Numbered from the stretch's first letter, positions 8,464 to 18,806 are shown. The stretch: DNA of 21,868 nt from Gracilariopsis chorda (GCA_003194525.1 NBIV01000907.1:1-21868), one strand, 5' to 3'. Notes: generated by a model not told the origin, from the sequence alone. A program made the numbers and translations.

Positions 8464-8470
8464 ATGTGCC

Positions 8471-9249
8471 TTTTGGCAGTAGTACCTGTGCTGTCACTGA
8501 AAACCAAATGTTCCGGGGAGCATGGGCTGTTTTGGAGGGTACCTCTGCAAAAGCGCATATGTGCGTGTGCGCGAACCCAACGTGAAACTGGCTTCTGATT
8601 GGCTACTGCAAATGTACATATGCAACGTGGTGCGTACAAGTGGTATGGCATAACTGGATCGGTTGGGCACACCCACGTGTCCAGCTACTACAGTGGTCAC
8701 AGTGTACGTTGTGTGCAGGGGATACTGGTGAAGTGGTTGACAGCTGGTACAAGTGGTACAGCAGTGGTTGGTACAATGGTAAGGTGCGCATGCACTGTCA
8801 ACATGTTTACACATGCACGGGTATATTGATGACGTGGGTGTTGTGTGCTTTGCCACATGATGACATGGCACTAACACCACAGGTTACGTGCCGACTTACC
8901 GTGACGTGTTGACTTACCGCGATGTGTTGGCATGTGCTGGCGTGTGTTGGAGTCGTGAATTTGTGCCTTGTCATGGTCATGTGTATGCACGTAACTATTA
9001 CGGAACGTTGGTGCGTTGGTGTGCGTTGATGTAATGAGGTTGTGCTGAGCTGGCTATGCCATGTTAGATGATGATTGGTAGTATTGACTGTCCCTGCTTA
9101 GTGGTTTAGGTTTTACTTGTAGTTGGTGTTCCCGCCCAATTCGAGTTTAGAGTGGTATATAAGATGTGTCTGAAGGACCTCCAAGTAAATCCAAGCTATA
9201 GCTGGCGAACTTCCCTTCCATCCCCTCAACTTCCTTTCAACTTGCAACG
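8471..9249 (+). repeat. Array LTR in plus-sense orientation (unit 2)
   Basis: 779 bp, the same joints and eroded ends as 2213-2988. It separates relic C of unit 1 from the truncated RNase H of unit 2. Confidence 0.85.
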
Positions 9250-9250
9250 C

Positions 9251-9761
9251 TCAAGATATCCACATTAGCTCTTGACTTGCCATCAGTAATGCGTAGTACT
9301 CAGACTCGCCTGTAGACAATGCCACCGACGCCTGCTTACGAGCACCATACAAACAAACACATGACCCAAATTTGACCATGAAGCCAGACAAGGACTTGCG
9401 ATCAGTGATATCACCTGCGTAATCAGAGTCGACATAACCATTCAGCAGGAGGTTCCCAGAGTGGTACACAAGTCCATGGTGAGTAGTGCCACGTAAATAC
9501 CTCAGAACGCGCTTCACCGCTCGATGATAATATCGAGTTGGTGCTTTCTGGAAGCGTGCTAAGATAAGTACAGGTCCCAATATGTCCAAACGGGTGCGTA
9601 ATGCCAGGTACAGCAGAGACCGGATCATCTGCTAATACAACTGGACTTCATACGGTGACTTATCCTCCTCCACATCAAGTGAGAAAAAAAAAGGATTCCA
9701 CCATTTGGCTCCGTGAAGGCTTGCTATACTCAAGTCCAAACTGCCGTAACATGCCCCTGAC
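9251..9761 (-). pseudogene. Element A RNase H, truncated (unit 2)
   Basis: The same 125 aa fragment as 2990-3367, with YVDSDYAGD and ALSTGESEYYAL, and the same TGA at the LTR joint. It differs by one visible codon (Tyr for Cys near 9530). An extra A in the A-run near 9684-9692 shifts the connection to the RT, which is in phase in unit 1. TAG codons correspond to those of unit 1. Confidence 0.85.
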
Positions 9762-10792
9762 CTACAACGGCTGTGCAAGTTTCACACCTAGCATTTGGCC
9801 ATTGGAGTTCATATTCCAGCTTAACTCAACACCAAGATACATTCTGACACGAGTTTCAACGCGTAGGTCATACAACAATTTGAGCTCCTCCAATATCTGA
9901 GAACGTTGTTCGGCACTAGGCGTAAGTATGAGAAGGTCATCCACGTATACCAGGATGTATGCATAAGTGTCAGCAGGTAACTTGCGCCTGAAAACACATG
10001 GTGCATTGGGTAATTCTTCAAAACCTATGCCTTTAATGTCTGTGCTGGACTTCGTATGCCATGCCAGATGGGCCTGGTTAAGCCCGTTTATAGCTTTTAG
10101 CAGTTTGTAGCATTGTGATTTAAGACCCGGAATGTAACGCGGTGACATCACCCACGCGTCTTCCTTGAGATCACCATTAAGGAATGCTGTCTTTATGTCA
10201 ACATGGGCAACAAACATCTGAAGCACAACATCAGGTACAAGAACATGCGAACCAAATTGAACGAAACAACTGGTGCATACGTCGCTAAGTAGTCCTCACC
10301 ATATGTCTGGTTGTTGTGTACAGCCACTATTGGAGCTCGAAATCGGTCAACGGAGTCGTCTGCATCAAGTTTCAGCTTCAGTATGACATGCGTTGGTAGG
10401 GGCTGGGACTTTGGTGAGTCATCCACAACCCATGTAGCCTTGTCTTCTAATGATGTCAGCTCGTCATCAATAGCATGCCGCCATTTCTCTCTTTCAGTTG
10501 GGGTTGCAGACAGTGCTTCTTTGAGTGAGGGATCATCACTCGTGGTAACCTCAACCTCAGATTTGGCCGTGCCGGCCATATGCCACCAGCGTTGTGGTGC
10601 ACGCCTGGTGCGACGAGAATAGCGTGACTGTTACTCAGAGTCATAATTTACCCCTTCAATGTCACCTTCATCGTCAGTTGACACCTCTTCATCACTAGAA
10701 CTGTGCTCGGCATCATCAATGTTTGATGTTGCAGGGTCAATCATCATGTCTGTAGCTGCCTCAGGGTGGTTTATGGTACCATTTTCTGAGGT
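9762..10792 (-). pseudogene. Element A reverse transcriptase (unit 2)
   Basis: Same as 3500-4530. The N-terminal piece is 10193-10579 and the catalytic piece 9762-10226, with VDIKTAFLNG and YVDDLL. The same one-base shift and the same TAA and TAG stops as unit 1 show that the damage predates the duplication. Confidence 0.85.
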
Positions 10793-11601
10793 TTACATGA
10801 CGTCCTTAACATCGTCAACAGAGAACTCATCCGAGCTGATGGCATCCATGTCATCCTCAGAACTACAAGCATAATCTGATGTACTCTCCTCATCCTTATA
10901 GTTGCTAAGATAGGATGCACAAGGGAACCTAGACTCATCAAAGGTGACATGACGTGACCGTACTACTCGAGTAATATGGTCGTCATCACTAACTAGAACC
11001 TCGTAAACACCATACTCAAGAGTCTGCAGGTACATTCCCTCAAGAGCACGAGACCCGAACATGGTGCCCGGATTCATTTTTAATACGTATGCGGCACATC
11101 CTAATGCTTTGATATACGTCAAAGGAGGCCTAGTTTCAGTCAGTAGGACATACGGAGTCACGCCAGTCGTGGAGTGCAGCACTCTATTGCGAACATAAAT
11201 CACATGTTTTAGTGCATACGACCACAAACCTTCTGTAAGATTGGCTTGAATGAGCAAAGCTCGGGCAGCTTGAACCATAGTGCGATTGATGCGGTCTGCA
11301 ATAGAATTATGTTCTGGGTATACAGTGGAGAAAAAGATACCTCCTGGAGACCATTCTTGGGATTCTCTTGCAAGGCAATGTACCATTCTGCATTGTCAGA
11401 GTGCAGTTTTCGAATAAGCACATGCTCTTCTCCGAGCTGTTTGAGCTTTTGCCTCACACCCAGGAACACTTCACCGATCTCAAACCTTTGCAACATGAAC
11501 CCAAGTACTGCGTATCGCGAGTGATCATCCACAAATACAGACGCAAAGCGGAATTGGTCTGGGAATGATGGCACTAACGGACCCATAATGTCTGAGTGCA
11601 C
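10793..11601 (-). pseudogene. Element A integrase (unit 2), no LTR insertion
   Basis: The integrase core is not interrupted by an LTR here. MHSDIMGP supplies the first Asp and LHSDNAEW the second; NSIADRINRT carries Asp in place of the expected Glu (GAC, 11294-11296). The spacing between the last two acidic residues is 33 residues, where the canonical copia value is 35. One missing G in the run near 11316 shifts the frame between the second Asp and this motif; unit 1 is in frame there. The acidic linker and TAA at 10793-10795 follow. Confidence 0.85.
11470..11474. other. Empty target site of the solo LTR
   Basis: A single TTCAC at the position where unit 1 carries TTCAC, LTR, TTCAC. It proves the solo LTR borders and dates that insertion after the two units separated. 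Confidence 0.93.
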
Positions 11602-12470
11602 AAGTGCACAATGTACCCAACGTGCTTGGCCCGTTTAAACTTGCCCAGAAATGGCAGCTTATGTGCCTTGCCAAGGCGACATGACCCACATAGCTCCTCC
11701 ATGCAATTGATCTTCGGGACTCCATCGACATGGCCGTGAACCTGTTGTAGGTCATCCTCATTCATATGTGCCAGTCGCCGATGCCACAATGAACTTGTGC
11801 GGTCGTCCGGTGCAGAAAGCATCTTGGATATGTACGTATGGGCGATTGGGTTGGGCAAGGTGCAAAAACCGGAGCGATGATGACGAGACCCATGTCCAAC
11901 CTCAAACCCATCTTCATGTTGTAGGCGTACCTCCTTATCACAGAACAGTGATTGGATACCTTTATCAGCTAAACAACCCACAGACACTAAGTTGTATCCA
12001 AGATTCGGAGCAAGCAGTACTTCCGACAACCTGAGGTTCACATCAAAGAAGGGTAGTATGACATCTTCTTCTTGGGTGGCAGTGCCAGTGGTGTTGTCCG
12101 CTAGTTCAATTGTCTTATCTGGCATGTCAATTAGTGTGTTTGGAACAAAATCAGATACAGAAAAGAAGAAATGAGAGGTAGCACCACTGTCTGCAAATGT
12201 GTCCATGCAATCAAAAACCGGCGGTACCACTGATGACTTCTCACTTGCAAATCCAGCAATCTCAACCTTGGACGCCTTCCGTGATGACTTTCCGGAGCGC
12301 TTGGGCTTTTCGACTGAGTTGAGCTTCAGCTGATCCAAGATCGCTTGTGGCAAGTGGTTGTCAGGGTTATCTGGATTCATGTGACAGCGGTCTTGAGTGT
12401 GTCCATCGCGCTCACAGAAAGTGCAATGGTACCCGTTTCTGCTTCCAGCAGCACATGCACGACCAGTGGG
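11574..12470 (-). pseudogene. Element A zinc knuckle, protease and pre-integrase (unit 2)
   Basis: Same as 6045-6941: a CX2CX4HX4C knuckle upstream of the Met at 12380, protease DSGATSH, then LWHRRLAHMN and CGSC. One substitution is visible (Tyr for Asp near 11614). The same 8 bp duplication (11596-11611) breaks the frame before integrase. Confidence 0.88.
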
Positions 12471-12672
12471 TCATTAACTGTTGTTGAATGTGATGCATTA
12501 CCATCATTTTCGTTAGCATTTGATGATTTGCTGTGTCCAATTATACGGGCACCACCCCTGTTCCTGTTGTTCTTGCGACTGCGACCTCTACCAGACCTGA
12601 CTGAACCCATTTCGTGGGCATTGTATTCATCAATCAGAGTTGTCGCCACGTAGTCCCGTGTGAGTTCGAAAT
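12377..12672 (-). pseudogene. Element A Gag C-terminal basic region (unit 2)
   Basis: Same as 6848-7143. The basic linker RSGRGRSRKNNRNRGGAR is intact, with frameshifts on both sides as in unit 1. Confidence 0.75.
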
Positions 12673-13251
12673 CTCCTGGGTCCTAAGTGCTGCTGCAGTT
12701 GACTCCAATGAGCAGCTGGGGTCAATAGATGCCAGAAGCATGGGTGCCTTGTAAGATTCTGGTATAGCGGCATCCTTGCCCATGCGGTCCAGCTGCGAGA
12801 ACAGAGATGCAAACTGGTCCACATACTTGGACATGTTTTGGCCGTTATACGACATTCTGAACAGCTGCGTTTGCACTGCTATACGAGACACTGTCCTGTT
12901 TGATGCATATCGTGCAAACAGTAGCTGAAGCATGCGACCGAGGTCATCATCTACATCCATAACTACACGCAGTGGGGCATCGCCAAGTGCACAAATGATG
13001 ATTGCACATGCCTTTTCGCGCTTTGCAACTATACGGGAGGGGGTCTGGGTAGCAGTAGAACCAAACGCTTGTGTCATTATAGCACTGGATGACTCCTCCT
13101 AACTTGACATCACAACATTCCAGACACCTTTAAATCGACAAGCGGGACGTAGACGGTGTCGCCAGATGGTATAATCTTCGCTCCGCTTACCGTGGAAGCG
13201 CGGGATCTTCACACCAGAAGTGGATTATGACTCAACTACGGAGTCTGGCAT
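12634..13251 (-). pseudogene. Element A Gag (unit 2)
   Basis: Same as 7105-7722. The internal Met is at 13077 and the presumed true ATG at 13249-13251, with TAA at 13225-13227 and TAG at 13099-13101. It ends by frameshift in the same place as unit 1. Confidence 0.85.
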
Positions 13252-13403
13252 GGTTCCAGAAGAAGTTCAGTAACCAAAATTGGAACAAATAATGCACGGA
13301 AATGAAGGACAGTGAGGGACTCGATGTTTAGAATCGCTATCAGAATAGACAAAAGAGCTGTTCGAGAGGTGCAGCTGTGGACTGATAGCGGATTGGTAGT
13401 ACT
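13252..13403 (-). other. Element A leader (unit 2)
   Basis: Noncoding and the same as 7723-7874, with one visible substitution near 13327. No recognised primer binding site. Confidence 0.45.
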
Positions 13404-13662
13404 TGAAGGGGAAGGGAAAGGAAAGGTAGGGGAATGCCAAGGAAGTTTGCCAGCTCTGGCTCCGATTTACTTGGAGGTTCTACAATAACAACTTATATAG
13501 AACTCTAACTTCATCTTAGTCGCAACTTCGACTTCAACTGAAACCTAAACCAGTAGCTGGGGACACTCAATACTACCAATCATCATGTAACATAACATAG
13601 CCACGCTAGCACTAACTCATGATACCTTACATCAACTTGTTGATATGAAATGATGTTGATGA
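13404..13662 (-). repeat. LTR relic A' (unit 2)
   Basis: Third copy of the B-like R-U5 and TATA end, identical in layout to 7875-8133. Confidence 0.6.
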
Positions 13663-13992
13663 TGTTGGGCTTCGGCAGAAAGGAAAAGGAAAGAAAGAAA
13701 GAAAATAAAGAGTAAAGGTTGCCAGGCTTGGGGTCGAGTTTATTTGGTACTGCGACTTGGGAGTCTTATATAGCACATCTACTTCGCACTTCCACCACAA
13801 GAAAACCCTTCACCAATAAGTGGGGACACCCAATACCACCAATCATAATCAAACATAACACAATAAGGGTTGCACACACTGATTACAGCTAAGTACAACC
13901 ATGCATAACATCATAACACCACATTACAACAACGCACACCAAGTGAACCAAGCAGCCAACAATGCGCAACAAGTGAACCAGACATGCCAACA
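13663..13992 (-). repeat. LTR-like relic C (unit 2)
   Basis: Third copy of the 330 bp TGTTGGGC to GCCAACA block, including the GAAA tract at 13678-13709. Confidence 0.55.
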
Positions 13993-13999
13993 ATGTGCC

Positions 14000-14781
14000 T
14001 TTTGGCAGTAGTACCTGTGCTGTCACTGAAAACCAAATGTTCCGGGGAGCATGGGCTGTTTTGGAGGGTACCTCTGCAAAAGCGCATATGTGCGTGTGCG
14101 CGAACCCAACGTGAAACTGGCTTCTGATTGGCTACTGCAAATGTACATATGCAACGTGGTGCGTACAAGTGGTATGGCATAACTGGATCGGTTTGGGCAC
14201 ACCCACGTGTCCAGCTACTACAGTGGTCACAGTGTACGTTGTGTGCAGGGGATACTGGTGAAGTGGTTGACAGCTGGTACAAAGTGGTACAGCAGTGGTT
14301 GGTACAATGGTAAGGTGCGCATGCACTGTCAACATGTTTACACATGCACGGGTATATTGATGACGTGGGTGTTGTGTGCTTTGCCACATGATGACATTGC
14401 ACTAACACCACAGGTTACGTGCCGACTTACCGTGACGTGTTGACTTACCGCGATGTGTTGGCATGTGCTGGCGTGTGTTGGAGTCGTGAATTTGTGCCTT
14501 GTCATGGTCATGTGTATGCACGTAACTATTACGGAACGTTGGTGCGTTGGTGTGCGTTGATGTAATGAGGTTGTGCTGAGCTGGCTATGCCATGTTAGAT
14601 GATGATTGGTAGTATTGACTGTCCCTGCTTAGTGGTTTAGGTTTTACTTGTAGTTGGTGTTCCCGCCCAATTCGAGTTTAGAGTGGTATATAAAGATGTG
14701 TCTGAAGGACCTCCAAGTAAATCCAAGCTATAGCTGGCGAACTTCCCTTCCATCCCCTCAACTTCCTTTCAACTTGCAACG
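14000..14781 (+). repeat. Array LTR in plus-sense orientation (unit 3)
   Basis: 782 bp, the same joints as 2213-2988 and 8471-9249. It faces the B 3' LTR at 15034-15813 in inverted orientation across a 252 bp spacer. Confidence 0.85.
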
Positions 14782-15033
14782 CTCAAGATATCCACATTAG
14801 CTCTTGACTTGCCATCAGTAATGCGTAGTACTTCAGACTCGCCTGTAGACAATGCCACCGACGCCTGCTTACGAGCACCATACAAACAAACACATGACCC
14901 AAATTTGACCATGAAGCCAGACAAGGACTTGCGATCAGTGATATCACCTGCGTAATCAGAGTCGACATAACCATTCAGCAGGAGGTTCCCAGAGTGGTAC
15001 ACAAGTCCATGGTGAGTAGTGCCACGTAAATAC
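14782..15033 (-). pseudogene. Element A RNase H fragment of unit 3, interrupted by element B
   Basis: Homologous to 2989-3240. It contains the YVDSDYAGD region and the truncated end, with an extra T near 14831 shifting the last codons. It ends in AATAC at 15029-15033, where element B begins. The interrupted gene resumes at 21859 (CTCAGAACGC), exactly the sequence that follows AATAC in units 1 and 2 (3236 and 9497 regions). A 130-codon frame here that runs into the LTR is a chance fusion. Confidence 0.88.
15029..15033. repeat. Target site duplication AATAC, left of element B
   Basis: AATAC directly before the LTR, repeated at 21854-21858 after the other LTR. Uninterrupted units have one AATAC here. 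Confidence 0.95.
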
Positions 15034-15813
15034 TGTTGAAAGTTGAAAGGAAGTTGAGGGGATGGAAGGGAAGTTCGCCAGCTCTGGCTTGGATTTACTT
15101 GGAGGTCCTTCAGGCACATCTTATATACCACTCTAAACTCGAAATTGCGCGGGAACACCAACTACAAGTAAAACCTAAACCACTAAGCAGGACACTCAAT
15201 ACTACCAATCATCATCTAACATGACATAGCCAGCTCAGCACAACCTCATTACACCAACGCACACCAACGCACCAATGTTCTGTAATAGTTACGTGCATAC
15301 ACATGACCATGACAAGGCACAAATTCACGACTCCAACACACGCCAGCACATGCCAACACATCACGGTAAGTCAACACGTCACGGTAAGTCGGCACGTAAC
15401 CTGTGGTGTTAGTGCCATGTCATCATGTGGCAATGCACACAACACCCACGTCATCAATATACCCGTGCATGTGTAAACTTGTTGACAGTGCATGCGCACC
15501 TTACCATTGTACCAACCACTGCTGTACCACTTGTACCAGGTGTCAACCACTTCATCAGTATCCCCTGCACACAACGTACACTGTGACCACTGTAGTAGCT
15601 GGTCACGTGGGTGTGTCCAACCGATCCAGTTATGCCATACCACTTGTACGCACCACGTTGCATATGTACATTTGCAGTAGCCAATCAGAAGCCAGTTTCA
15701 CGTTGGGTTCGCGCACCACGCGCATATGCGCTTTTGCAGAGGTACCCTCTAAAACAGCCCATGCTCTCCGGAACATTTGGTTTTCAGTGACAGCACAGGT
15801 ACTACTGCCAACA
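15034..15813 (-). repeat. 3' LTR of element B
   Basis: 780 bp, TGTTGAAAG to GCCAACA on the plus strand; sense is minus. It contains sense TATATAAG near 15121-15128, a CCAAT/ATTGG box near 15681 and the palindrome GCGCATATGCGC at 15720-15731. Confidence 0.95.
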
Positions 15814-15823
15814 CCCCCCCTCT
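15814..15823 (-). other. Polypurine tract of element B
   Basis: CCCCCCCTCT on the plus strand, which is AGAGGGGGGG in RNA sense, directly upstream of the 3' LTR. It primes plus-strand DNA synthesis in LTR elements. It lies 38 nt after the pol stop. Confidence 0.9.
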
Positions 15824-15861
15824 GTCACTGACTTCAAAGGTCTAAGGGGAGCAAGCCACAG

Positions 15862-16452
15862 TCACCGCGGAAACCTTGCCAGCTTAACTCGACCGAGCGC
15901 TTTCGTCAGCATATCGGCGACCATGTCTTCCGTGGAACAGTACTGCAACTGGACGGCTTTGTCGCGTAGAGCCTCTCTGGTGAAGTGAAAGCGAATATCA
16001 ATGTGCTTAGTACGCTTGTTCACAACTCCATTTCGAGCAAGGTCGATGCAACCTTGGTTATCCACGTACACAGTTGTGGGCTCAACCATTAGCGTCACTG
16101 ACTCATCCACGTGTAGTCCACTTGCGTTGCCAATGCCACTCCACAGTCGTCTCAGCCAGATCGCTTCCTTCGTCCCACTGCACAGACTCACATACTCAGC
16201 CTCAGCGCTAGACAATGCAACTACTTCCTGTTGGCGCGAGCTCCAAGACACAGGAGCACCGCACATCATGAACACATACCCACTGGTGGACTTGCGGTTG
16301 GATGTATCACCTGCCCAGTCAGAGTCTACGTATCCATACAGCTGAGTATCAGTCGTGGTGCCATAAGTAAGTCCGAGGGAGCGAGTGCCATTGAGGTAAC
16401 GCAGAAACACGCTTGACCGCTTTCCAATGAGTCTCTCCAGGTTTCTCGACAT
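15862..16452 (-). CDS. Element B RNase H (C-terminal pol segment)
   Basis: 196 codons ending in TGA 38 nt before the polypurine tract, so this is the natural end of pol. It has a complete copia RNase H: GYVDSDWAGD (catalytic Asp near residue 43), ALSSAEAEYVSL, VYVDNQ, and the KRTKHIDIRFHF and ADMLTKAL blocks. This is the part missing from element A. The first Met is not a real start; the reading frame joins the RT segment through shifts near 16440 and 16530. Confidence 0.92.
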   Translation of the reverse strand: MSRNLERLIGKRSSVFLRYLNGTRSLGLTYGTTTDTQLYGYVDSDWAGDTSNRKSTSGYVFMMCGAPVSWSSRQQEVVALSSAEAEYVSLCSGTKEAIWLRRLWSGIGNASGLHVDESVTLMVEPTTVYVDNQGCIDLARNGVVNKRTKHIDIRFHFTREALRDKAVQLQYCSTEDMVADMLTKALGRVKLARFPR

Positions 16453-16940
16453 ACTTGGCTAGCTTGGACACTGCAAACGAGATGTCCGGTCGAGTGCCAA
16501 CAGAGAGATACATCAGACAACCGATCACCTGGCGATACGGGATGTTTCGTCAGAGGCTCTTCTACCTTAGTGAGGTCAGCACCGGAGTCCATGGGAGTGT
16601 CCATTGGTTTGCACTGCAACATGCCAAAACGTTCTAAGACCTTACGCGTGTATGCAGACTGTGTCAGGTACAGCTCTCTTTTGGATCGATCACGATGGAT
16701 CTCGAACCCAAGTACCATGCGCGCTTCACTGAGATCCTTCATCTGAAAACGTTTTGACAGTTCACGCTTTACGCGATTCATTGTCTCCATACTTGGACTC
16801 GCAATGAGCAAGTCGTCCACATAAAGAGCAATGATCACAAGCGCTCCCAGTACCTCTCCGGTGTAGACGCACTCGTCTGCGACGTTTGGCTTCAGACCCA
16901 TCCAACCAACGAGGAAACAAGTAACATCTTTGCAAACCAC
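16326..16940 (-). CDS. Element B reverse transcriptase, catalytic C-terminal segment
   Basis: Holds the RT active site LYVDDLLIA (residues 39-47 of this frame), MKDLSEARMVLGFEI and LTQSAYTRKVLERFGM, typical of copia palm and thumb. Homology stops near 16545 at a frameshift; the remaining ~70 codons of the open frame are out-of-frame translation. It joins the upstream RT segment through a shift near 16930. Confidence 0.9.
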   Translation of the reverse strand: MVCKDVTCFLVGWMGLKPNVADECVYTGEVLGALVIIALYVDDLLIASPSMETMNRVKRELSKRFQMKDLSEARMVLGFEIHRDRSKRELYLTQSAYTRKVLERFGMLQCKPMDTPMDSGADLTKVEEPLTKHPVSPGDRLSDVSLCWHSTGHLVCSVQASQVCRETWRDSLESGQACFCVTSMALAPSDLLMAPRLILSCMDT

Positions 16941-17572
16941 TGCCTTGATGCCTGTCGTAGCCCATAGATGGCCTTTCTTTGAGAAGGCATACCAAGTCCT
17001 CGTTCCCAGGTTTTGATGAATCCGTCCGGCTGCTCCATGTACACAGTCTCTTCCAGGTTGCCATTCAAGAATGCAGTCTTCACATCCATCTGGTGCAGAT
17101 GATAGTCCTGCACTGCTACAATGGACAGAATCATTCTAATGGATGTGAATTTGACCACTGGTGCATACGTCTCGGAGAAGTCTACACCTTCGATCTGCAG
17201 AAACCCTCGAGCCACCACACGAGCCTTGTACCTCACTGTCGGTTCATCGTTGTCGCCAGCCTCATATTTTTGCACAAATACCCACTTGGATGATATCACG
17301 TTGCTGTCAGCTGGCCTTGGCACTAACTCCCATGTGTCATGCTCGATCAGAGACTCGTACTCACTGTTCATGGCCTTGGTCCACGCTTTTGAATCAGGAC
17401 GTGACACCGCATCGGAGTATGAGGATGGGACGTCATCACTGGCAGTGAGTAGGGCAGTGCCGCGCCACCACGAGGTAGGCGCTCTACGCTCACGAGTGGA
17501 TCTCCGAAGTGGTGGTGGATCTGGTACGTTTGGCTCAACTTCTGTCTCAGCTGGTGGGCTCATCGTGGCCAC
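16892..17572 (-). CDS. Element B reverse transcriptase, N-terminal segment
   Basis: 226 codons. The basic RRSTRERRAPTSWW linker precedes the RT domain, followed by WTKAMNSEYESL, DTWELVPRP, KARVVARGF, SETYAPVVKFTSIR, MDVKTAFLNG (first catalytic Asp) and the KAIYGLRQASRQW block. It loses frame in the last ~10 codons near 16930. The frame does not continue cleanly from integrase. Confidence 0.92.
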   Translation of the reverse strand: MATMSPPAETEVEPNVPDPPPLRRSTRERRAPTSWWRGTALLTASDDVPSSYSDAVSRPDSKAWTKAMNSEYESLIEHDTWELVPRPADSNVISSKWVFVQKYEAGDNDEPTVRYKARVVARGFLQIEGVDFSETYAPVVKFTSIRMILSIVAVQDYHLHQMDVKTAFLNGNLEETVYMEQPDGFIKTWERGLGMPSQRKAIYGLRQASRQWFAKMLLVSSLVGWV

Positions 17573-17871
17573 TGCCTGAAGCTTCTTCTGGTGGAGTATC
17601 TGGTTGCAGCGGGTTCAACTTGGGCAGCATCGGTGGGTTGTAGTAGAGGTGGAGGTGATGTTTGATTTCGGCTTGTCCGAGATGTCGATCTCAGCATAGT
17701 CGTCATCATCAACGTGGTCAGTACCTTGATCTGAACCACTACATTCGTCAAAACCTCACATCTCTCGACACAACCACCTTCTTCTTTTGCGCATCCCACA
17801 GTTTATAACCGTTCGATCCAGTTTGTGTACCCAATAAAGATCGCCTCCACGGCCACGTTGCTCCAGCTTCT
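17573..17871 (-). CDS. Element B integrase C-terminus and acidic linker, frame-shifted
   Basis: This ~300 bp region joins integrase and RT. The long open frame 17560-17799 (79 codons) is probably not the coding frame, because a neighbouring frame is rich in Asp and Ser as expected for this variable linker. At least two frame changes are needed across it. No catalytic residue lies here. Confidence 0.55.
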
Positions 17872-18534
17872 TCAGCTTGTGGGTCCACCACTTTGTAACC
17901 AGCACCGGCTACCGAACACACGCAGATTGCTCAAGTCAGGTTCATATCCACTCCACATCTCGAGTGGTGTCACGTCACTCGGAAGGGCCTTGCAGGTGAC
18001 TCGATTGCGCACATACACTGCAACGTTCAATGCTTCAGCCCAGAAGCTCTTTGGCAGTTTCTTGTGATGCAGCATCGATCTCACCAAGTCCATGAGTGTT
18101 CGGTTGAACCGTTCGGCCAGACCATTCTGATGTGGATTGTAAGGCACCGTTCGCTGATGTTCAATACCGTGACGTTCAAGCTCTTGTGAAAACTTCTTTG
18201 ACACATATTCACCAGCATTGTCTGTGCGTAACGCATGTAGCACAGAATCACGTGCGGTGATGGTTTTCACATGTCGGTCACTCTGATTTTGAACCATCTT
18301 GAGCCACTTCACGAACACGTGGAACACCTCATCCTTGGTCTTGAGCATGTACAAGAAGCAAAAACGGGAGTGATCATCGATGAATGTGACGAAGTAGCGT
18401 GAACCTCCCAAGGAACCTACTTGGATTGGACCACAAATGTCCGAATGCACTAGGTCCAATGGGTGCAAAGCCCGTTCCCCCCTTGCTTGGGAGTTGCAGC
18501 ACGTGTAGATTTTCCCACTACACAAGAGTAACAC
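17872..18534 (-). CDS. Element B integrase core
   Basis: Inserts the cDNA into host DNA. The complete catalytic triad is visible: Asp in VHSDICGP, Asp in LRTDNAGEY, and Glu in NGLAERFNRT, with 35 residues between the last two (canonical DD35E). FIDDHSRF, EALNVAVYVRNRV and LRVFGSRCW are further family blocks. The first ~20 codons are out of frame; true homology starts near 18475 after a shift at a run of six C. Contrast element A, whose third residue is Asp. Confidence 0.93.
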   Translation of the reverse strand: MLLLCSGKIYTCCNSQARGERALHPLDLVHSDICGPIQVGSLGGSRYFVTFIDDHSRFCFLYMLKTKDEVFHVFVKWLKMVQNQSDRHVKTITARDSVLHALRTDNAGEYVSKKFSQELERHGIEHQRTVPYNPHQNGLAERFNRTLMDLVRSMLHHKKLPKSFWAEALNVAVYVRNRVTCKALPSDVTPLEMWSGYEPDLSNLRVFGSRCWLQSGGPTS

Positions 18535-18806
18535 ACATCCATCGATTGATTCAAGTCCACATTCAGCCCTGACACAACACCGTTACGAGCCATATGTTTG
18601 ATACCATCCACATTCACATGAGCCATTCGAGCATGCCATAGTGACAGGTCAGTCACAAGTGCGTTGTCCATGTCTTCTGGTACTTCAATCGCGGTACATA
18701 GGTAGTACAGTCCTTTGATGCGACGGCCCTGGGCGATCATGGTGTTGCCTTTGTATACACATACTTTGGTTTTGTCAAACACCACTCGCGCACCCAGGTC
18801 ACACAT
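18450..18806 (-). CDS. Element B pre-integrase zinc-binding domain
   Basis: 118 codons with LWHARMAHVN and CYSCVVGK, the His-His-Cys-Cys zinc-binding module (GAG_pre-integrs) preceding copia integrase. It overlaps the gag-protease frame at one end and the integrase frame at the other. Shifts lie near 18831 and in the C-run 18477-18482. The Met is internal to the polyprotein. Confidence 0.88.
   Translation of the reverse strand: MCDLGARVVFDKTKVCVYKGNTMIAQGRRIKGLYYLCTAIEVPEDMDNALVTDLSLWHARMAHVNVDGIKHMARNGVVSGLNVDLNQSMDVCYSCVVGKSTRAATPKQGGNGLCTHWT

Larger units (their letters stand above)
2213..8470 (-). repeat. Tandem array unit 1 (composite of LTR and truncated copia element A)
   Basis: The unit is 6258 bp, or 5526 bp without the 732 bp solo-LTR insertion and target duplication at 5214-5945. 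It matches unit 2 (8471-13999, 5529 bp) end to end with only a handful of substitutions and one-base indels, for example 3266 C/T, 4648 T/A and 6086 C/A. It contains the array LTR, the truncated minus-strand copia gag-pol, a leader, and relics A' and C. The shared defects show that it was amplified as a dead composite. Confidence 0.9.
8471..13999 (-). repeat. Tandem array unit 2
   Basis: A complete 5529 bp unit without the solo LTR insertion. It is collinear with unit 1: the distances from the RNase H joint to the TTCAC site (2224 bp) and from there to the next array LTR (2525 bp) are equal in both. Unit-specific differences include 9 A against 8 A near 9684-9692 and 3 G against 4 G near 11316. 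Confidence 0.9.

Noticed and set aside
8134..8470. Relic C as a solo LTR with target duplication
   Set aside because: TG...CA ends are present, but the flanking bases (GATGA and ATGTG) do not match, so a clean insertion cannot be claimed.
14769..15161. 130-codon frame joining B LTR and RNase H
   Set aside because: Created by the B insertion junction; no sign of selection or a promoter in a useful place.
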